Virus record (IMG/VR): IMGVR_UViG_3300017987_000239
Span: 1-33,280 of that record
Source: a virus
Strand: one strand, 5' to 3'
DNA length: 33,280 bases
The notes under the pieces were generated by a model. It saw nothing but the letters and a program-made list of their open reading frames with translations, had not been told where the DNA came from and did not search any database. Position 1 is the first letter of the stretch, and each line of letters begins with the position of its first letter. Shown one piece after another: positions 1 to 7,800 of the stretch. The position numbers and the translations under genes are program-made.

Positions 1-1
1 G

Positions 2-151
2 GGCAGAGCGTTGAGCGCAGCGTGTGGCAACATGACCCCTGAACCTTGGCTGAGGGCTGAGATATGGAAGTGGGTTGGCAATGAAGACGATCTATCATCA
101 GATGTTGTCAAAGCCTACTTCCTTGAGAAGGTTAAGGAGGGAGTAGAGTAG
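2..151 (+). CDS. Small hypothetical protein, 5'-partial or starting at 32
   Basis: The frame is open from the window edge to the TAG at 149-151. An in-frame ATG at 32 would give a complete 39-residue protein beginning MTPEPWL, but no clear ribosome site precedes it, so the gene may begin outside the window. The product is short, charged and probably helical, with several Trp residues (WKWVGNEDD). I do not recognise it. Its stop touches the GTG of the next gene, and the next gene's ribosome site lies inside its last codons, which is typical of a compact phage early operon. Confidence 0.4.
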   Translation, partial: GRALSAACGNMTPEPWLRAEIWKWVGNEDDLSSDVVKAYFLEKVKEGVE

Positions 152-306
152 TGGTTAAATACGACCCAGACAGATGCCCCTATATAGCAACTTGGGGAGC
201 CTATTACATATGGGAAGTATGCGATTACTGCGAGCGATATAGCTATCAACGTGAAGCGTGCTGGCAGAAATATATCAAGAAAGCGAGGAGTCATGAAACG
301 ACCTGA
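151..306 (+). CDS. Small Cys/Tyr/Trp-rich hypothetical protein
   Basis: 51 residues. The GTG start at 151 is chosen because AAGGAGG lies at 134-140, ten bases upstream. The product holds four Cys (near residues 9, 24, 27 and 37), including a CDYC pair, and many aromatic residues. The Cys spacing is compatible with a small metal-binding fold, but this is inference. It follows the preceding gene without a gap, in the same direction. No family is recognised. Confidence 0.45.
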   Translation: MVKYDPDRCPYIATWGAYYIWEVCDYCERYSYQREACWQKYIKKARSHETT

Positions 307-339
307 AGATTTAACCCAACAGTTAATGATGTTGCCAGC

Positions 340-468
340 ATGTGTAAAGGGGACATAGGTATAGCAGATTATTATAAAGATGGTTTTTGGTGGTTACGGT
401 TCAACGAAGATTCTGCATCCAGGGTGGCATTTAAAAGAAACGAACTTACAAAGATTGGAGTCCTGTGA
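340..468 (+). CDS. Small hypothetical protein
   Basis: 42 residues from the ATG at 340 to the TGA at 466-468. That stop overlaps the ATG of the next gene (TGATG), which suggests translational coupling. The sequence reads like a small beta-strand protein (DGFWWLRF, then a basic stretch). No good ribosome site precedes the ATG, which lowers confidence, but there is no other in-frame start after the upstream stop at 304-306. Function unknown. Confidence 0.35.
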   Translation: MCKGDIGIADYYKDGFWWLRFNEDSASRVAFKRNELTKIGVL

Positions 469-770
469 TGAAACTTGAAGCCGGGGATAGAGTTGTTGTC
501 ATGGTTGATGAAAAACCATTTGCAGTTACCACTATCTATGCTGTTGATGAAAGTTTTAGAACCGAATACGGAAAGTGGTTTTATGATGCAGATGGCAATG
601 GAATAAATGACAAGTCTACCATAGTGCCATACACACAAGAGTTGGGCATGGAGGTTGAATTTAATTCCCTTCAACTGTCAATTAATTTTGAACTGCAAAA
701 GTTGCGATGCGATATGGACGATTTGCAATTGCTTAGAAAGATATGGGGGCTGTTAGAAAATGGTGTTTAA
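468..770 (+). CDS. Hypothetical protein
   Basis: 100 residues. The ATG at 468 is preferred to the GTG at 465 because GGAG at 457-460 is better spaced from it and the upstream stop overlaps it as TGATG. The N-terminal half looks beta-rich (KLEAGDRVVVMVDEKPFAV), with an Asp/Asn/Gly loop near residues 40-50 (DADGNGIND) that resembles a calcium-binding loop but may be chance. The C-terminal third looks helical. I do not recognise the family. It belongs to the row of small plus-strand genes. Confidence 0.55.
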   Translation: MKLEAGDRVVVMVDEKPFAVTTIYAVDESFRTEYGKWFYDADGNGINDKSTIVPYTQELGMEVEFNSLQLSINFELQKLRCDMDDLQLLRKIWGLLENGV

Positions 771-795
771 ATAGGCAAGCTGTAAAGGAGCGAGT

Positions 796-1047
796 ATGAA
801 ATACCGAAAAAAACCAGTATTTATTGAAGCACAACAATTCACCGATGAAACGAAAGACAGGGTGTTTAATTGGATAACCTGTAATACGGCTGCCGATTTT
901 GATGATGGCAAGCCGATACTCAAAATTCAAACACTTGAAGGCGTTATGACTGCAAGGATTGGCGATTGGATTATCAAGGGTGTTAACGGTGAATTTTACC
1001 CATGCAAGCCCGATATATTTGAACAGACTTACGAATTAGTAGAATGA
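796..1047 (+). CDS. Conserved small phage protein of the KYRKKPV...GDWIIKG type
   Basis: 83 residues, with ribosome site AAAGGAGCGAG just upstream. It matches from memory a very common phage hypothetical family: an N-terminal MKYRKKPV followed by IEAQQF, a central LEGVM strand, and a C-terminal GDWIIKGVNGEFYPCKPDIFEQTYE block. The biochemical role of the family is not known to me. Its presence supports the phage origin of the left end. The next gene starts 11 bases after its stop with the same ribosome site. Confidence 0.8.
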   Translation: MKYRKKPVFIEAQQFTDETKDRVFNWITCNTAADFDDGKPILKIQTLEGVMTARIGDWIIKGVNGEFYPCKPDIFEQTYELVE

Positions 1048-1058
1048 AAGGAGCGAGT

Positions 1059-1247
1059 ATGAAGTTAAGCGAAAAAATGTTTATTGATTATCTTGAATCC
1101 ATACCATGTATGCCTCATGAAATAACGATAAGGGATAAGTTAATAGCACACGATTTGTTTATGAGAAATGAGATAAAGGCATTGCATGGCGAGGTAAAAG
1201 AACTAAAAGAATTGTTGAAAAGTAGTCCAATAATCAAGACAAACTAA
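1059..1247 (+). CDS. Small helical hypothetical protein
   Basis: 62 residues. The ATG at 1059 is chosen over the in-frame ATG at 1044 because AAAGGAGCGAG lies directly before it and the upstream ATG overlaps the previous gene's end. The protein looks helical, and the C-terminal half is Lys/Glu-rich (EVKELKELLK), suggesting a short coiled coil. Function unknown. It is the last gene before a 112-base gap that holds a dyad and repeats. Confidence 0.55.
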   Translation: MKLSEKMFIDYLESIPCMPHEITIRDKLIAHDLFMRNEIKALHGEVKELKELLKSSPIIKTN

Positions 1248-1322
1248 CACTATTTATACACAAGTAGTGACGTTTTGTCTGGTTGAAAATTAACCACAAA
1301 GCGGCTAATTATATTAACCACA
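1237..1322. other. Intergenic dyad with direct repeats; possible origin or operator
   Basis: AGACAAA at 1237-1243 pairs with TTTGTCT at 1274-1280. Inside it, CACTA at 1248-1252 pairs with TAGTG at 1265-1269, with a symmetric four-by-four internal gap. The top loop contains TTATACACA (1254-1262), which fits the DnaA box TTATNCACA. The 10-base sequence ATTAACCACA follows at 1289-1298 and again at 1313-1322, exactly 24 bases apart, around an AT-rich stretch. A weak -35-like TTGAAA lies at 1283. The pattern could be a regulator site, an RNA hairpin at the end of the upstream gene, or an origin element. None is proven. Confidence 0.35.
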
Positions 1323-1359
1323 TCGTGAGATAGAATCAAGAAAGAAAGGAGCGGGTAGC

Positions 1360-1614
1360 ATGGCATACTTTAGTAACGGTAGCGAGGGAACGGATTACGA
1401 GGCTCGGCACTGTGAGAAGTGCGTCCACAATGGGGGTTGCGCTGTGTTGACGCTTCATTACATCCACAATTACGATGAGTGCAATAATGCGGAAAGCTTT
1501 CTGCACAAGTTGATTCCTCGTGGTGATAAAGATATTAAATGTGAAGATGGGAAGATTCGTTCAATACCAATCAACGAGAAGTGTAAAATGTTTTACGCAA
1601 AGGAGCGAGCATGA
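1360..1614 (+). CDS. Cys-rich conserved phage protein of the MAYFSNGxEG type
   Basis: 84 residues, with an AAAGGAGCGGG ribosome site. It has the hallmark start MAYFSNGSEG, then a Cys cluster (CEKCVHNGGC, residues 18-27), a LHYIHNYDEC segment, and a C-terminal CKMF block near the end. From memory this is a widespread phage hypothetical family with probable zinc-binding cysteines. The role is unknown. Its stop overlaps the next start, and the next ribosome site is encoded in its last codons (AKERA). Confidence 0.75.
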   Translation: MAYFSNGSEGTDYEARHCEKCVHNGGCAVLTLHYIHNYDECNNAESFLHKLIPRGDKDIKCEDGKIRSIPINEKCKMFYAKERA

Positions 1615-1877
1615 ATAGGGAAAACTTTTTCAACATCGTTGACGATGGCTTTTGCAAACGGTGTAATGACTGCGAACAGTCAGAATATAAAACACCGTGC
1701 CGTGGTAGCGCGAACGAATCTGCGTTGAAGGACACTTATGTAGCGCAAGAGAACGAGATACGGGTGCTGCGAAGGGCGTTGGAACTATTTAGCCCACACA
1801 CTTATTTTACGATTGGCAAAGATGCAGAATTAAAGCGGTGCATCGACAAGGCGCGGAAGGAGATCGAGGGATGCTGA
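1611..1877 (+). CDS. Small Cys-containing hypothetical protein
   Basis: 88 residues. The ATG at 1611 overlaps the preceding stop (ATGA) and has AAAGGAGCGAG upstream. The first third contains a Cys cluster (CKRCNDCEQ, then a further Cys), which could bind a metal. The remainder is charged and helical, ending in a basic stretch (KARKEIEGC). It may be a distant companion of the upstream Cys-rich protein, but I do not recognise it. The next small gene begins inside its 3' end. Confidence 0.6.
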   Translation: MNRENFFNIVDDGFCKRCNDCEQSEYKTPCRGSANESALKDTYVAQENEIRVLRRALELFSPHTYFTIGKDAELKRCIDKARKEIEGC

Positions 1878-1999
1878 GTGAAATAACAATTCCGTATTGG
1901 ATATTCTTAACCATGTGTTTTATCACAGGTATAGGAATCCAAAAGATATTTACAGTTGTATGCGAATGGATAGTTGAAAGGAGGAACGATGCTGAGTGA
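1871..1999 (+). CDS. Small single-pass membrane protein
   Basis: 42 residues. A seven-residue polar start (MLSEITI) is followed by a hydrophobic segment of about 20 residues (WIFLTMCFITGIGI), then a short charged tail ending RRNDAE. The ATG at 1871 sits within the last codons of the previous gene, after GGAG at 1860-1863. The stop overlaps the following gene by 11 bases. The size and topology fit a phage membrane micropeptide (holin accessory or host-interaction factor), but no function can be assigned. Confidence 0.5.
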   Translation: MLSEITIPYWIFLTMCFITGIGIQKIFTVVCEWIVERRNDAE

Positions 2000-2330
2000 G
2001 AATGAGTTTGAGAATGTGTTGGATAGCATGAATTATGATGCGTATGCAGGATATGATGCCCGATGGGATGAAAAGTTTGAATTACTCAAAACGTGTTACG
2101 CCGAAGCTGTGCAGCGTATCAAGGTGCTGGAGATGGCACTTGAGCCAAATAGCCGGTCAGAAAAAACGGTGGTTGATGTTTGTTCTCAGGCAAGCGGAGC
2201 AATAGATATCCCATCATGGTGTAGTTACGACACCAAAACCGGATACTGCGAAGGCAATCAATGTGATTGTTATTCTAAGTACTTCATCGAACAGGCAGAA
2301 CAGGAAATTAAGGACGCTCATCATCCATGA
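1989..2330 (+). CDS. Hypothetical protein
   Basis: 113 residues. The ATG at 1989 has AAAGGAGGA immediately upstream; an in-frame TTG at 1974 has none. The N-terminal half is acidic and helical with many Tyr and Met residues. The C-terminal half has a Cys-rich patch (CSYDTKTGYC, then CDCY) of zinc-ribbon-like spacing. It is the last plus-strand gene of the block and converges on the end of the minus late operon with a 23-base overlap. No terminator hairpin is obvious at the junction. Confidence 0.55.
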   Translation: MLSENEFENVLDSMNYDAYAGYDARWDEKFELLKTCYAEAVQRIKVLEMALEPNSRSEKTVVDVCSQASGAIDIPSWCSYDTKTGYCEGNQCDCYSKYFIEQAEQEIKDAHHP

Positions 2331-2595
2331 CCGCAAGCGTGGAATAGAACACTGTGTCTACGGCCTCATCCAATGTTTCCCGCCTCCAGTCACGACCATC
2401 GTTAGGGTTTAAATGCCCGTACTTCTTCTGCCCCACAAAAAACTTTTTCACAATCGTTTTGATTATCCGGTAGAATAGCCGTCGTTCGTGGTTGTTTGCC
2501 CTGATAAACAAACTGAGTACGACATTAAGGGTTTCGTCTAAAAGCTCTACGCCATCATCGTCAAGACAGTTGTAAATCTGGTCTATATCAGTCAT
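2308..2595 (-). CDS. Small helical protein, possibly MazG-like
   Basis: 95 residues, last gene of the minus operon. The ATG at 2595 follows the upstream stop by a few bases; an upstream extension would lie inside the metallophosphoesterase gene. The N-terminal half is acidic and helical. The C-terminal half has a QKKYGHL...DGRDWRRETLDEAVDTVFY pattern. Such K-Y-G and R-D-W...E-x-x-D patterns occur in phage helical proteins related to MazG-type nucleotide pyrophosphohydrolases, but the full set of metal-binding acidic residues cannot be confirmed, so the link is tentative. Confidence 0.5.
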   Translation of the reverse strand: MTDIDQIYNCLDDDGVELLDETLNVVLSLFIRANNHERRLFYRIIKTIVKKFFVGQKKYGHLNPNDGRDWRRETLDEAVDTVFYSTLAVMDDERP

Positions 2596-2602
2596 CGGCT
2601 TT

Positions 2603-3664
2603 TCAGATATATACCGGTTTCTTTTGTGGTTCATAGTAAGGGAAGAACTGCGCTCGCATATTGCGGATACCCTTTGTGTCAATCTTAAACTCAATTATCC
2701 AAAAGCCCGTCATAGCTGCAATATGCTTTGACCGCATAAAAGGGGTCTGCTTCTCAATGCAGCCAGCCTGTAGTGCGAACACACCGCGATAATTCGGGAT
2801 GTATTCAGCCTTGTGAAAATGACCGCTGATAAGAATATTTGGTTTAGTGCCCCCGGTATATGACTCTATTATCTTCTGCATTTTATAACTGAGCGCGTAA
2901 GCAGTACCGCCCCCAGGGTGAATCAAGTGAATGGTTGCTGTCTTCTCGCCACTACCACAAATAATCACGCCCATGTCCTTGCCGACATACACAAGGTCGT
3001 CGCGTTTCTCGGCGAGAGCCTTCCCGAAGTCTGCCCCGACCTGGCGCGACCAATCGTGATTTCCGGTGATGTAGTATGTCTTGATACCATTTTCTGAATA
3101 CGGGTGATTTTCAACTGCGTATTTAAGTTGATTGTCAAAGCCAACTGCACGCTGTTCAAAATGGCATCCTCGGTAATTGTCACCGTCTGCAATATCCCCG
3201 GCATCAAGTATCGCCTGTACCCCGGAATCATCAAACACCTTATACGCAGCGTGTAAGAACTCCACATTGTCGTAGTTGCTACCCATGTGCTTGTCGGAAA
3301 TGACTCCGAGTTTAACATACTCGGTATCAATATTGAGAAGGTTTATAGAACGCTGCTGAACAAGGCTTTCAACCTGATATTGCAATCGTTCAATTTCGTC
3401 TTTCAGGTTTCCGTTTTCCTGCTGTAATTCCTTGCGGTCTTCGTACTCGGGTTCTGAAATAGCTGTTTTTGAGCCCAAGTCTTCGCGCTCTTTCAGCCAG
3501 TTTCTTTTCGACCTGAGAACACACGATTTCGGTATACCGGTGCGCTCACAAATGCTTGTCAAGGGGATTCGTGTAACACCATGCTTATCCTTATAGTGTT
3601 CCTTCTCAAACAAAGGATATAGAATCAGCCTGTACTTTTCAGACAGAGCTTTCGGGTTAGGCAT
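2603..3664 (-). CDS. Metallophosphoesterase with N-terminal HTH and coiled coil
   Basis: 353 residues. The C-terminal two thirds carries the calcineurin-like phosphoesterase motifs in order: SDKH (123-126), GDIADG (156-161), GNHD (201-204), a His in LIHPGGG (249), and GHFH (281-284). All usual metal ligands are present, so it is probably an active phosphodiesterase or nuclease. Residues 1-62 look like a helix-turn-helix (ICERTGIPKSCVLRSKRNW) and residues 75-105 form a coiled coil, suggesting a DNA-binding oligomer. It lies just after the lysis genes, with AAGGGG before the ATG. Substrate unknown; DNA is suggested by the HTH. Confidence 0.85.
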   Translation of the reverse strand: MPNPKALSEKYRLILYPLFEKEHYKDKHGVTRIPLTSICERTGIPKSCVLRSKRNWLKEREDLGSKTAISEPEYEDRKELQQENGNLKDEIERLQYQVESLVQQRSINLLNIDTEYVKLGVISDKHMGSNYDNVEFLHAAYKVFDDSGVQAILDAGDIADGDNYRGCHFEQRAVGFDNQLKYAVENHPYSENGIKTYYITGNHDWSRQVGADFGKALAEKRDDLVYVGKDMGVIICGSGEKTATIHLIHPGGGTAYALSYKMQKIIESYTGGTKPNILISGHFHKAEYIPNYRGVFALQAGCIEKQTPFMRSKHIAAMTGFWIIEFKIDTKGIRNMRAQFFPYYEPQKKPVYI

Positions 3665-3676
3665 GTAGTCGCCCCT

Positions 3677-3979
3677 TCACAGCTTTTTGTTAATAAAATT
3701 TCTCACAACATCCTTGACCATCTCAGTGAAGCGCGGGAGATTGTCGGGGTCGTTGACTCGTTCCTTGACTTTCAGGATAACTTCAACAGGCACATTGCAT
3801 TCTGTCATAACCTTGACCACTACGTTCATCAAGATTTCAACAATGCGCTTCAGAACGTCGTTAATCTCGTCTTCAAACTCTTTCCCGCACCTGATAAACA
3901 GGTCGGCTATTTCGTCCTTGAGGTCGTACTTTGTCAGGAACTTTCCTATCTTGTATTTCCACTTACCCAACGTACTCAT
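3677..3979 (-). CDS. Hypothetical helical protein next to lysis genes
   Basis: 100 residues, highly charged and predicted helical throughout (repeated hydrophobic heptads such as VLKRIVEILMNVVVKVM). No signal peptide, no Cys motif and no recognised family. The ATG overlaps the stop of the holin-like gene, and GGAGGAT lies upstream. The position between a membrane protein and the metallophosphoesterase suggests a lysis or late accessory role, but this rests on context only. Confidence 0.6.
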   Translation of the reverse strand: MSTLGKWKYKIGKFLTKYDLKDEIADLFIRCGKEFEDEINDVLKRIVEILMNVVVKVMTECNVPVEVILKVKERVNDPDNLPRFTEMVKDVVRNFINKKL

Positions 3980-4209
3980 TAATTATCCTCCAACTTCTTT
4001 TCAACCTTCTTCGTGGCAAGTCGCTGGTAAATCTGCGACAGTGATATAAACAGCCCGTAGCCAAGCATCAGAAAATTAGTCAGATTTTTTTCCAATGCTT
4101 CAATTTCCCCGGGCGCAATATCCACGCCTGCCATGTTCAGCCCAAGTGCAACCAGTGTTACGATACTCGCTACTGCCATTGTGATGGTCCTACTGATTCC
4201 TGTTTTCAT
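3979..4209 (-). CDS. Small membrane protein, candidate holin
   Basis: 76 residues with two hydrophobic segments (about 8-28, MAVASIVTLVALGL, and about 44-62, NFLMLGYGLFISLSQIY) separated by a short acidic stretch, ending in a lysine-rich tail (KKVEKKLEDN). The size, the two membrane segments, the charged C-terminus and the place directly after the cell-wall peptidase are classic for a class II holin. The ATG has AGGAGG upstream. No sequence family is recognised; the assignment comes from topology and context. Confidence 0.6.
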   Translation of the reverse strand: MKTGISRTITMAVASIVTLVALGLNMAGVDIAPGEIEALEKNLTNFLMLGYGLFISLSQIYQRLATKKVEKKLEDN

Positions 4210-4220
4210 TCGGATTCCTC

Positions 4221-4622
4221 CTATCCATATAAAACACCAGGTATAATAGTGGCGTCAGTCCAGCCACCGCGTTCCTTGAAATGGCCTACGCCGTACTTTC
4301 TGCCCCTTGCCTCTACAGTTGCCCTGTGCGGTGCAATAATCGCAACGTGAGCGATTTTACCGCTGCGAGAACGGCGATAAAGAAGCGCTCCGGTAATGCG
4401 CTTCGCTATATCGACTTCCAATGCACCCGATTCACAGTAATCGTAGATGTTGTATGAGCCGTGCGGAAAATCGTAAACGCCGAGTTCGCGCATCACCCAC
4501 GTGACAAGCCCCGAACAGTCAAGGCCGGCATCGGGTGTCTTGCCGCCCCATCTGTAGACAGGGTGTTTCATGAAGCCGACCACCTGTGCAGCTTCACCGT
4601 AAACGTCTGTTCCGTGAATCAT
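4221..4622 (-). CDS. NlpC/P60 cell-wall peptidase (endolysin)
   Basis: 133 residues, the length of a bare NlpC/P60 domain. The catalytic Cys36 lies in LDCSGLVTWV, preceded by the typical YRWGGKTPDAG segment. His92 in AHVAII is the second catalytic residue, and His99 is a candidate third. Enzymes of this family cut the gamma-D-Glu to diamino-acid bond, or nearby bonds, in peptidoglycan stem peptides. No separate wall-binding domain and no signal peptide are seen, so release through the holin candidate is expected. The start overlaps the upstream stop as TAATG with GGGGT before it. Confidence 0.85.
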   Translation of the reverse strand: MIHGTDVYGEAAQVVGFMKHPVYRWGGKTPDAGLDCSGLVTWVMRELGVYDFPHGSYNIYDYCESGALEVDIAKRITGALLYRRSRSGKIAHVAIIAPHRATVEARGRKYGVGHFKERGGWTDATIIPGVLYG

Positions 4623-4858
4623 TAGCTACCCCATATTCTGAGGGCGATGATTACACCCGCAAGCAATCCCTGACCGCTTAGAATGAGGGTTACTACCCAT
4701 TTGTTGTGTGCCTTCATTTCATCGTACATTTCTTTTCTGTACCCTTCGCATTTTGTGGGCCAACCTTCTTTCCATTCCTGTAGCTTATTAATGCTTTTAT
4801 CGTGCGCCTCAATCTGCACGTCCTGTACTCCGTTGTGTCCGTCAATAGGTTCTGCCAT
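4622..4858 (-). CDS. Single-pass membrane protein, XhlA-like
   Basis: 78 residues. The N-terminal 50 are charged and helical (IEAHDKSINKLQEWKEG), followed by a C-terminal membrane segment (about 54-75, VVTLILSGQGLLAGVIIAL). This layout resembles haemolysin XhlA-type phage proteins that help holins. Both ends overlap neighbours as TAATG, linking translation of the giant protein, this protein and the peptidase. Function is inferred from layout and position. Confidence 0.6.
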   Translation of the reverse strand: MAEPIDGHNGVQDVQIEAHDKSINKLQEWKEGWPTKCEGYRKEMYDEMKAHNKWVVTLILSGQGLLAGVIIALRIWGS

Positions 4859-7800
4859 TACTGTGACCTCTGTAATGCTTTTGTTTCTTCCTCAACTGTA
4901 AGTGCCGTCTTCGGGAAGATGCTGGATAATATTCGGTACTCTTTCGCCTTTTGCGGGTCAGCCTGCGCAGCCTTAAGCAGTTCGCGGAGATACGCTTTAA
5001 CGCTGCTGTTGATTTCCTTTGCGCTCATTTCGTTAAGCCCGTTATCTCGCCCGTATTTTAACGCCTCGGCGTGCTTGCCTTGCGCTTCAAGCCTCAGGAC
5101 TTCGCTCATTAAATCGCGCGACTTTTGCGCGCCGTACTGTTTTTCCTTTGTTTCAAACAAGCCTGCTCGCCCTGCATCGATTCGCCGTTTATCTTCTTTA
5201 AATGCTTCTACCGGGTCAATACCAGTAATCTGCGCCAGCTTAATGATGCGTTCGCGAAGTTCGGGTACTCGGTTTGTCTTGTATGTTTTCATCAGACCAT
5301 ACTGTTCGCGCGCTTTCTTATTTATGTATTCGCTTTGCTGCTTGTCGCGCGGCTTCCTGTGGAACTGCTCTACTCTTTTGAGATCCGGCAGGGATGCAAG
5401 GTAGCGCAACATGCTTTCGCCCTTCGGGATGTCGCGTTTTTTCTCAGTGGTCGGGCGGTACAATAGTGGCGATTTGATTTCGCCGAACTGCTGGAACTGA
5501 CGTAGCTTGTCGAAGTCCTCCGCAACGTCGCCCATCTCGCGCGCCTTTTCTGTAAGGGAAACATTGGTAGCCTGATCGAGCATTTTTTTAATGTAGCGGC
5601 CCCCTGGAACTATCGGCATGTGCATGGGGACAAGCGTTTTCAAATCTTGCAGCGCAGCCTTGCCAGCGTCCGACGTGGGTTCACCCCACGGTGCGCCGGT
5701 TCGACCCTTGTCAATCAAGTAGAACAAAGATTTATAAGCGAAGTTTGGAACCGGCGGTGGCATATACTCAAGGTCGCCGGTGTACTCGTCGAAGCCAACA
5801 GGCGAAAGTCCCGCGCCCGTGAACTGTGTCATGTCAGTGTTAAGCTCAGACCCGGCCTTGAGCATCATGTATTGTGACCTGAAGTATCGGTCAAGTTTAT
5901 CTGTCTCGCCGTTCTTTATCCATGAAGCGATAAGCTCAGTCTGTTTTACCGGGTAGGTAAGGAACTGCCCGAACACGCGCCCTACGGGTGACTGCAAAGC
6001 CATCGGTATATCAATCTCTGTGTAATCGAATTGAAGTTTCCTTACAATGTGCTGCGCGTATTCGTCGGCGTTCTTGAAACCCTTTACCGGCTCATCGAGA
6101 TACTTGGAATACGCAGCAAGGTAGGTCGTTCCCCTGTTTACCGTTTCCGCGAACTGGAACATAAACATAGATTTGTCACGGACATCGCCCCACTTGTCGA
6201 GAGCCTTGTTGTATTTGCCACCGCTAATCTGCCTGAGTTTGCCGAGTTTTACCAGTTTCCTAATCTGAGACTCGTCAATAATCCCCGAGTCCATGACAAG
6301 TTTTCTGCCCTCTGGTGTAAGCATCATCTTGTATCCACGGGTCGCGTAGTCCCCGCCGAGTTCGGCGACAACGTTCATGCCCTGTCCAAGATTCTTCAGC
6401 GCAGAATCAGGGGCGAGAGCCAGAGCGCCGAGAAACACGTTATTAGTAATCCCGTATGCAGCCTGCGCGAGTTTCCCGCGCTTGCGCCCTCCGAGTGCTG
6501 GTCGCGATATTCCGCGGATGTTCTGATTAAATACGTCCAGCACATGCGCTGCAGCGGTGTTCTTTGTATTTTCTCCGGTAATAATTTTGCGTGCCATCTG
6601 GTACGGCTCATCGAGGTATATCTTCCGCATTGTGGTGGGTAGATAGCGGTCAAGGGCAAGCCAGACATCCTCGGCTACAAACTGTGACTTGTCACGTTTT
6701 TTCGTGAAGCGTGAAGTAATCCGCTTCGGGTTAACAAATTCAAGAATCCTTCGTATGCGGTACGGTATATCTGCGTCCTTCTGCATTTGAGACATAAGTG
6801 TTTCATCAAGGCGCGTTCCTTTTGCGTAAGGGACACCGTTAATCATGGTTTTCTTTGAAAGTTCAAACACTCCATCGGCTACTTCGTCTAATATCCCTTC
6901 ATCAATAAGCTGCTTCGCCGCGCCGTCATAACTGATGTTGGTAACATAGTTAACTATTCGTGCAGACCACGGGAGCTTTTGCGCGTCTGCCAGTTCGTCA
7001 TAAATATTCATGATGCGTCGCGCAGCCGGTTTGAGTTCTTCTGGCAGGCTTGCTATCTGTTTCGCCCTGATACCCTTCACCACTTCGTCGAGTTCAGGCG
7101 GTAACTTAGTGCTTTTGACCTTCTTTATTTCCTTGATAGCCTTGGCAGTATCCTCATCTATTTCTGGCAGCGTGTTCAAGGCGCGAAAGATTTCTCTCGA
7201 GGAACCCTCTATTTTGTCTGTCTCGTTTTTTAACGCCCTGAGTTCATCGAAAAGGTCGCTGAGTTTGTTGTTCATTTCAGTCCATCTTGTTTTATACAGC
7301 TTGTAAATATTCTCGATACCGAGTTCGCGCATCACGGTTTCAGGCGAACCGAGGAATGTCTTCGTCACCTTCTCAAACCATAGCGGATCTCGCATATTCA
7401 TGGACTTAATGAAGTCGCCTTCTGCAACGCGCGTTAAATCGTCATGCACCCATTTACCGCGCACCTTTCGGGCGTTCTTCATGTAGTATTCAAATGCTGC
7501 TGCTTCCTGCTGTGTTAGGTCGTCGATAGTACGTGCGCCGAACAGTTCACCGAGTACGTCTCTCAGGTTGCCTTGCTGACCGAACTTCCTTTTTAACTGC
7601 TTCGCCGTTTCTTTATTTATCGGTTCAGCTATTGCCCCGGCAAGTAGCGCGTCGTCAGGCTCACCGAATATCAGGTCTGCTGCGTGGCGCGATGCTTCGG
7701 GGTCGCCTGCCTCAGTTACAGCTTTCCAGTTTTTCGCAGCCTGGGAGTTATCCAATATCTGAACAGCGCGTGCGTGGTGGGTTGCATCACCGGTTTTCCT

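Noticed and set aside
293-358. 21-codon open frame starting ATGAAACGACC
   Set aside because: GAGGAG lies only two bases before the ATG, the peptide is very short and low-information, and two better frames overlap it. Might be a coupling peptide, but cannot be supported.
1254-1262. DnaA box TTATACACA as proof of an origin
   Set aside because: A nine-base motif with one free position is expected about once by chance in 33 kb on two strands. Kept only as part of the nested dyad, not as an origin call.
2308-2330. Bidirectional terminator at the convergent junction
   Set aside because: No stable hairpin with T-runs is visible in the overlap or within about 100 bases on either side.
4802-5404. 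200-codon plus-strand frame opposite the giant protein
   Set aside because: Antisense to a well-supported coding region, with Cys/Ser/Leu-rich composition typical of a reverse-complement shadow.
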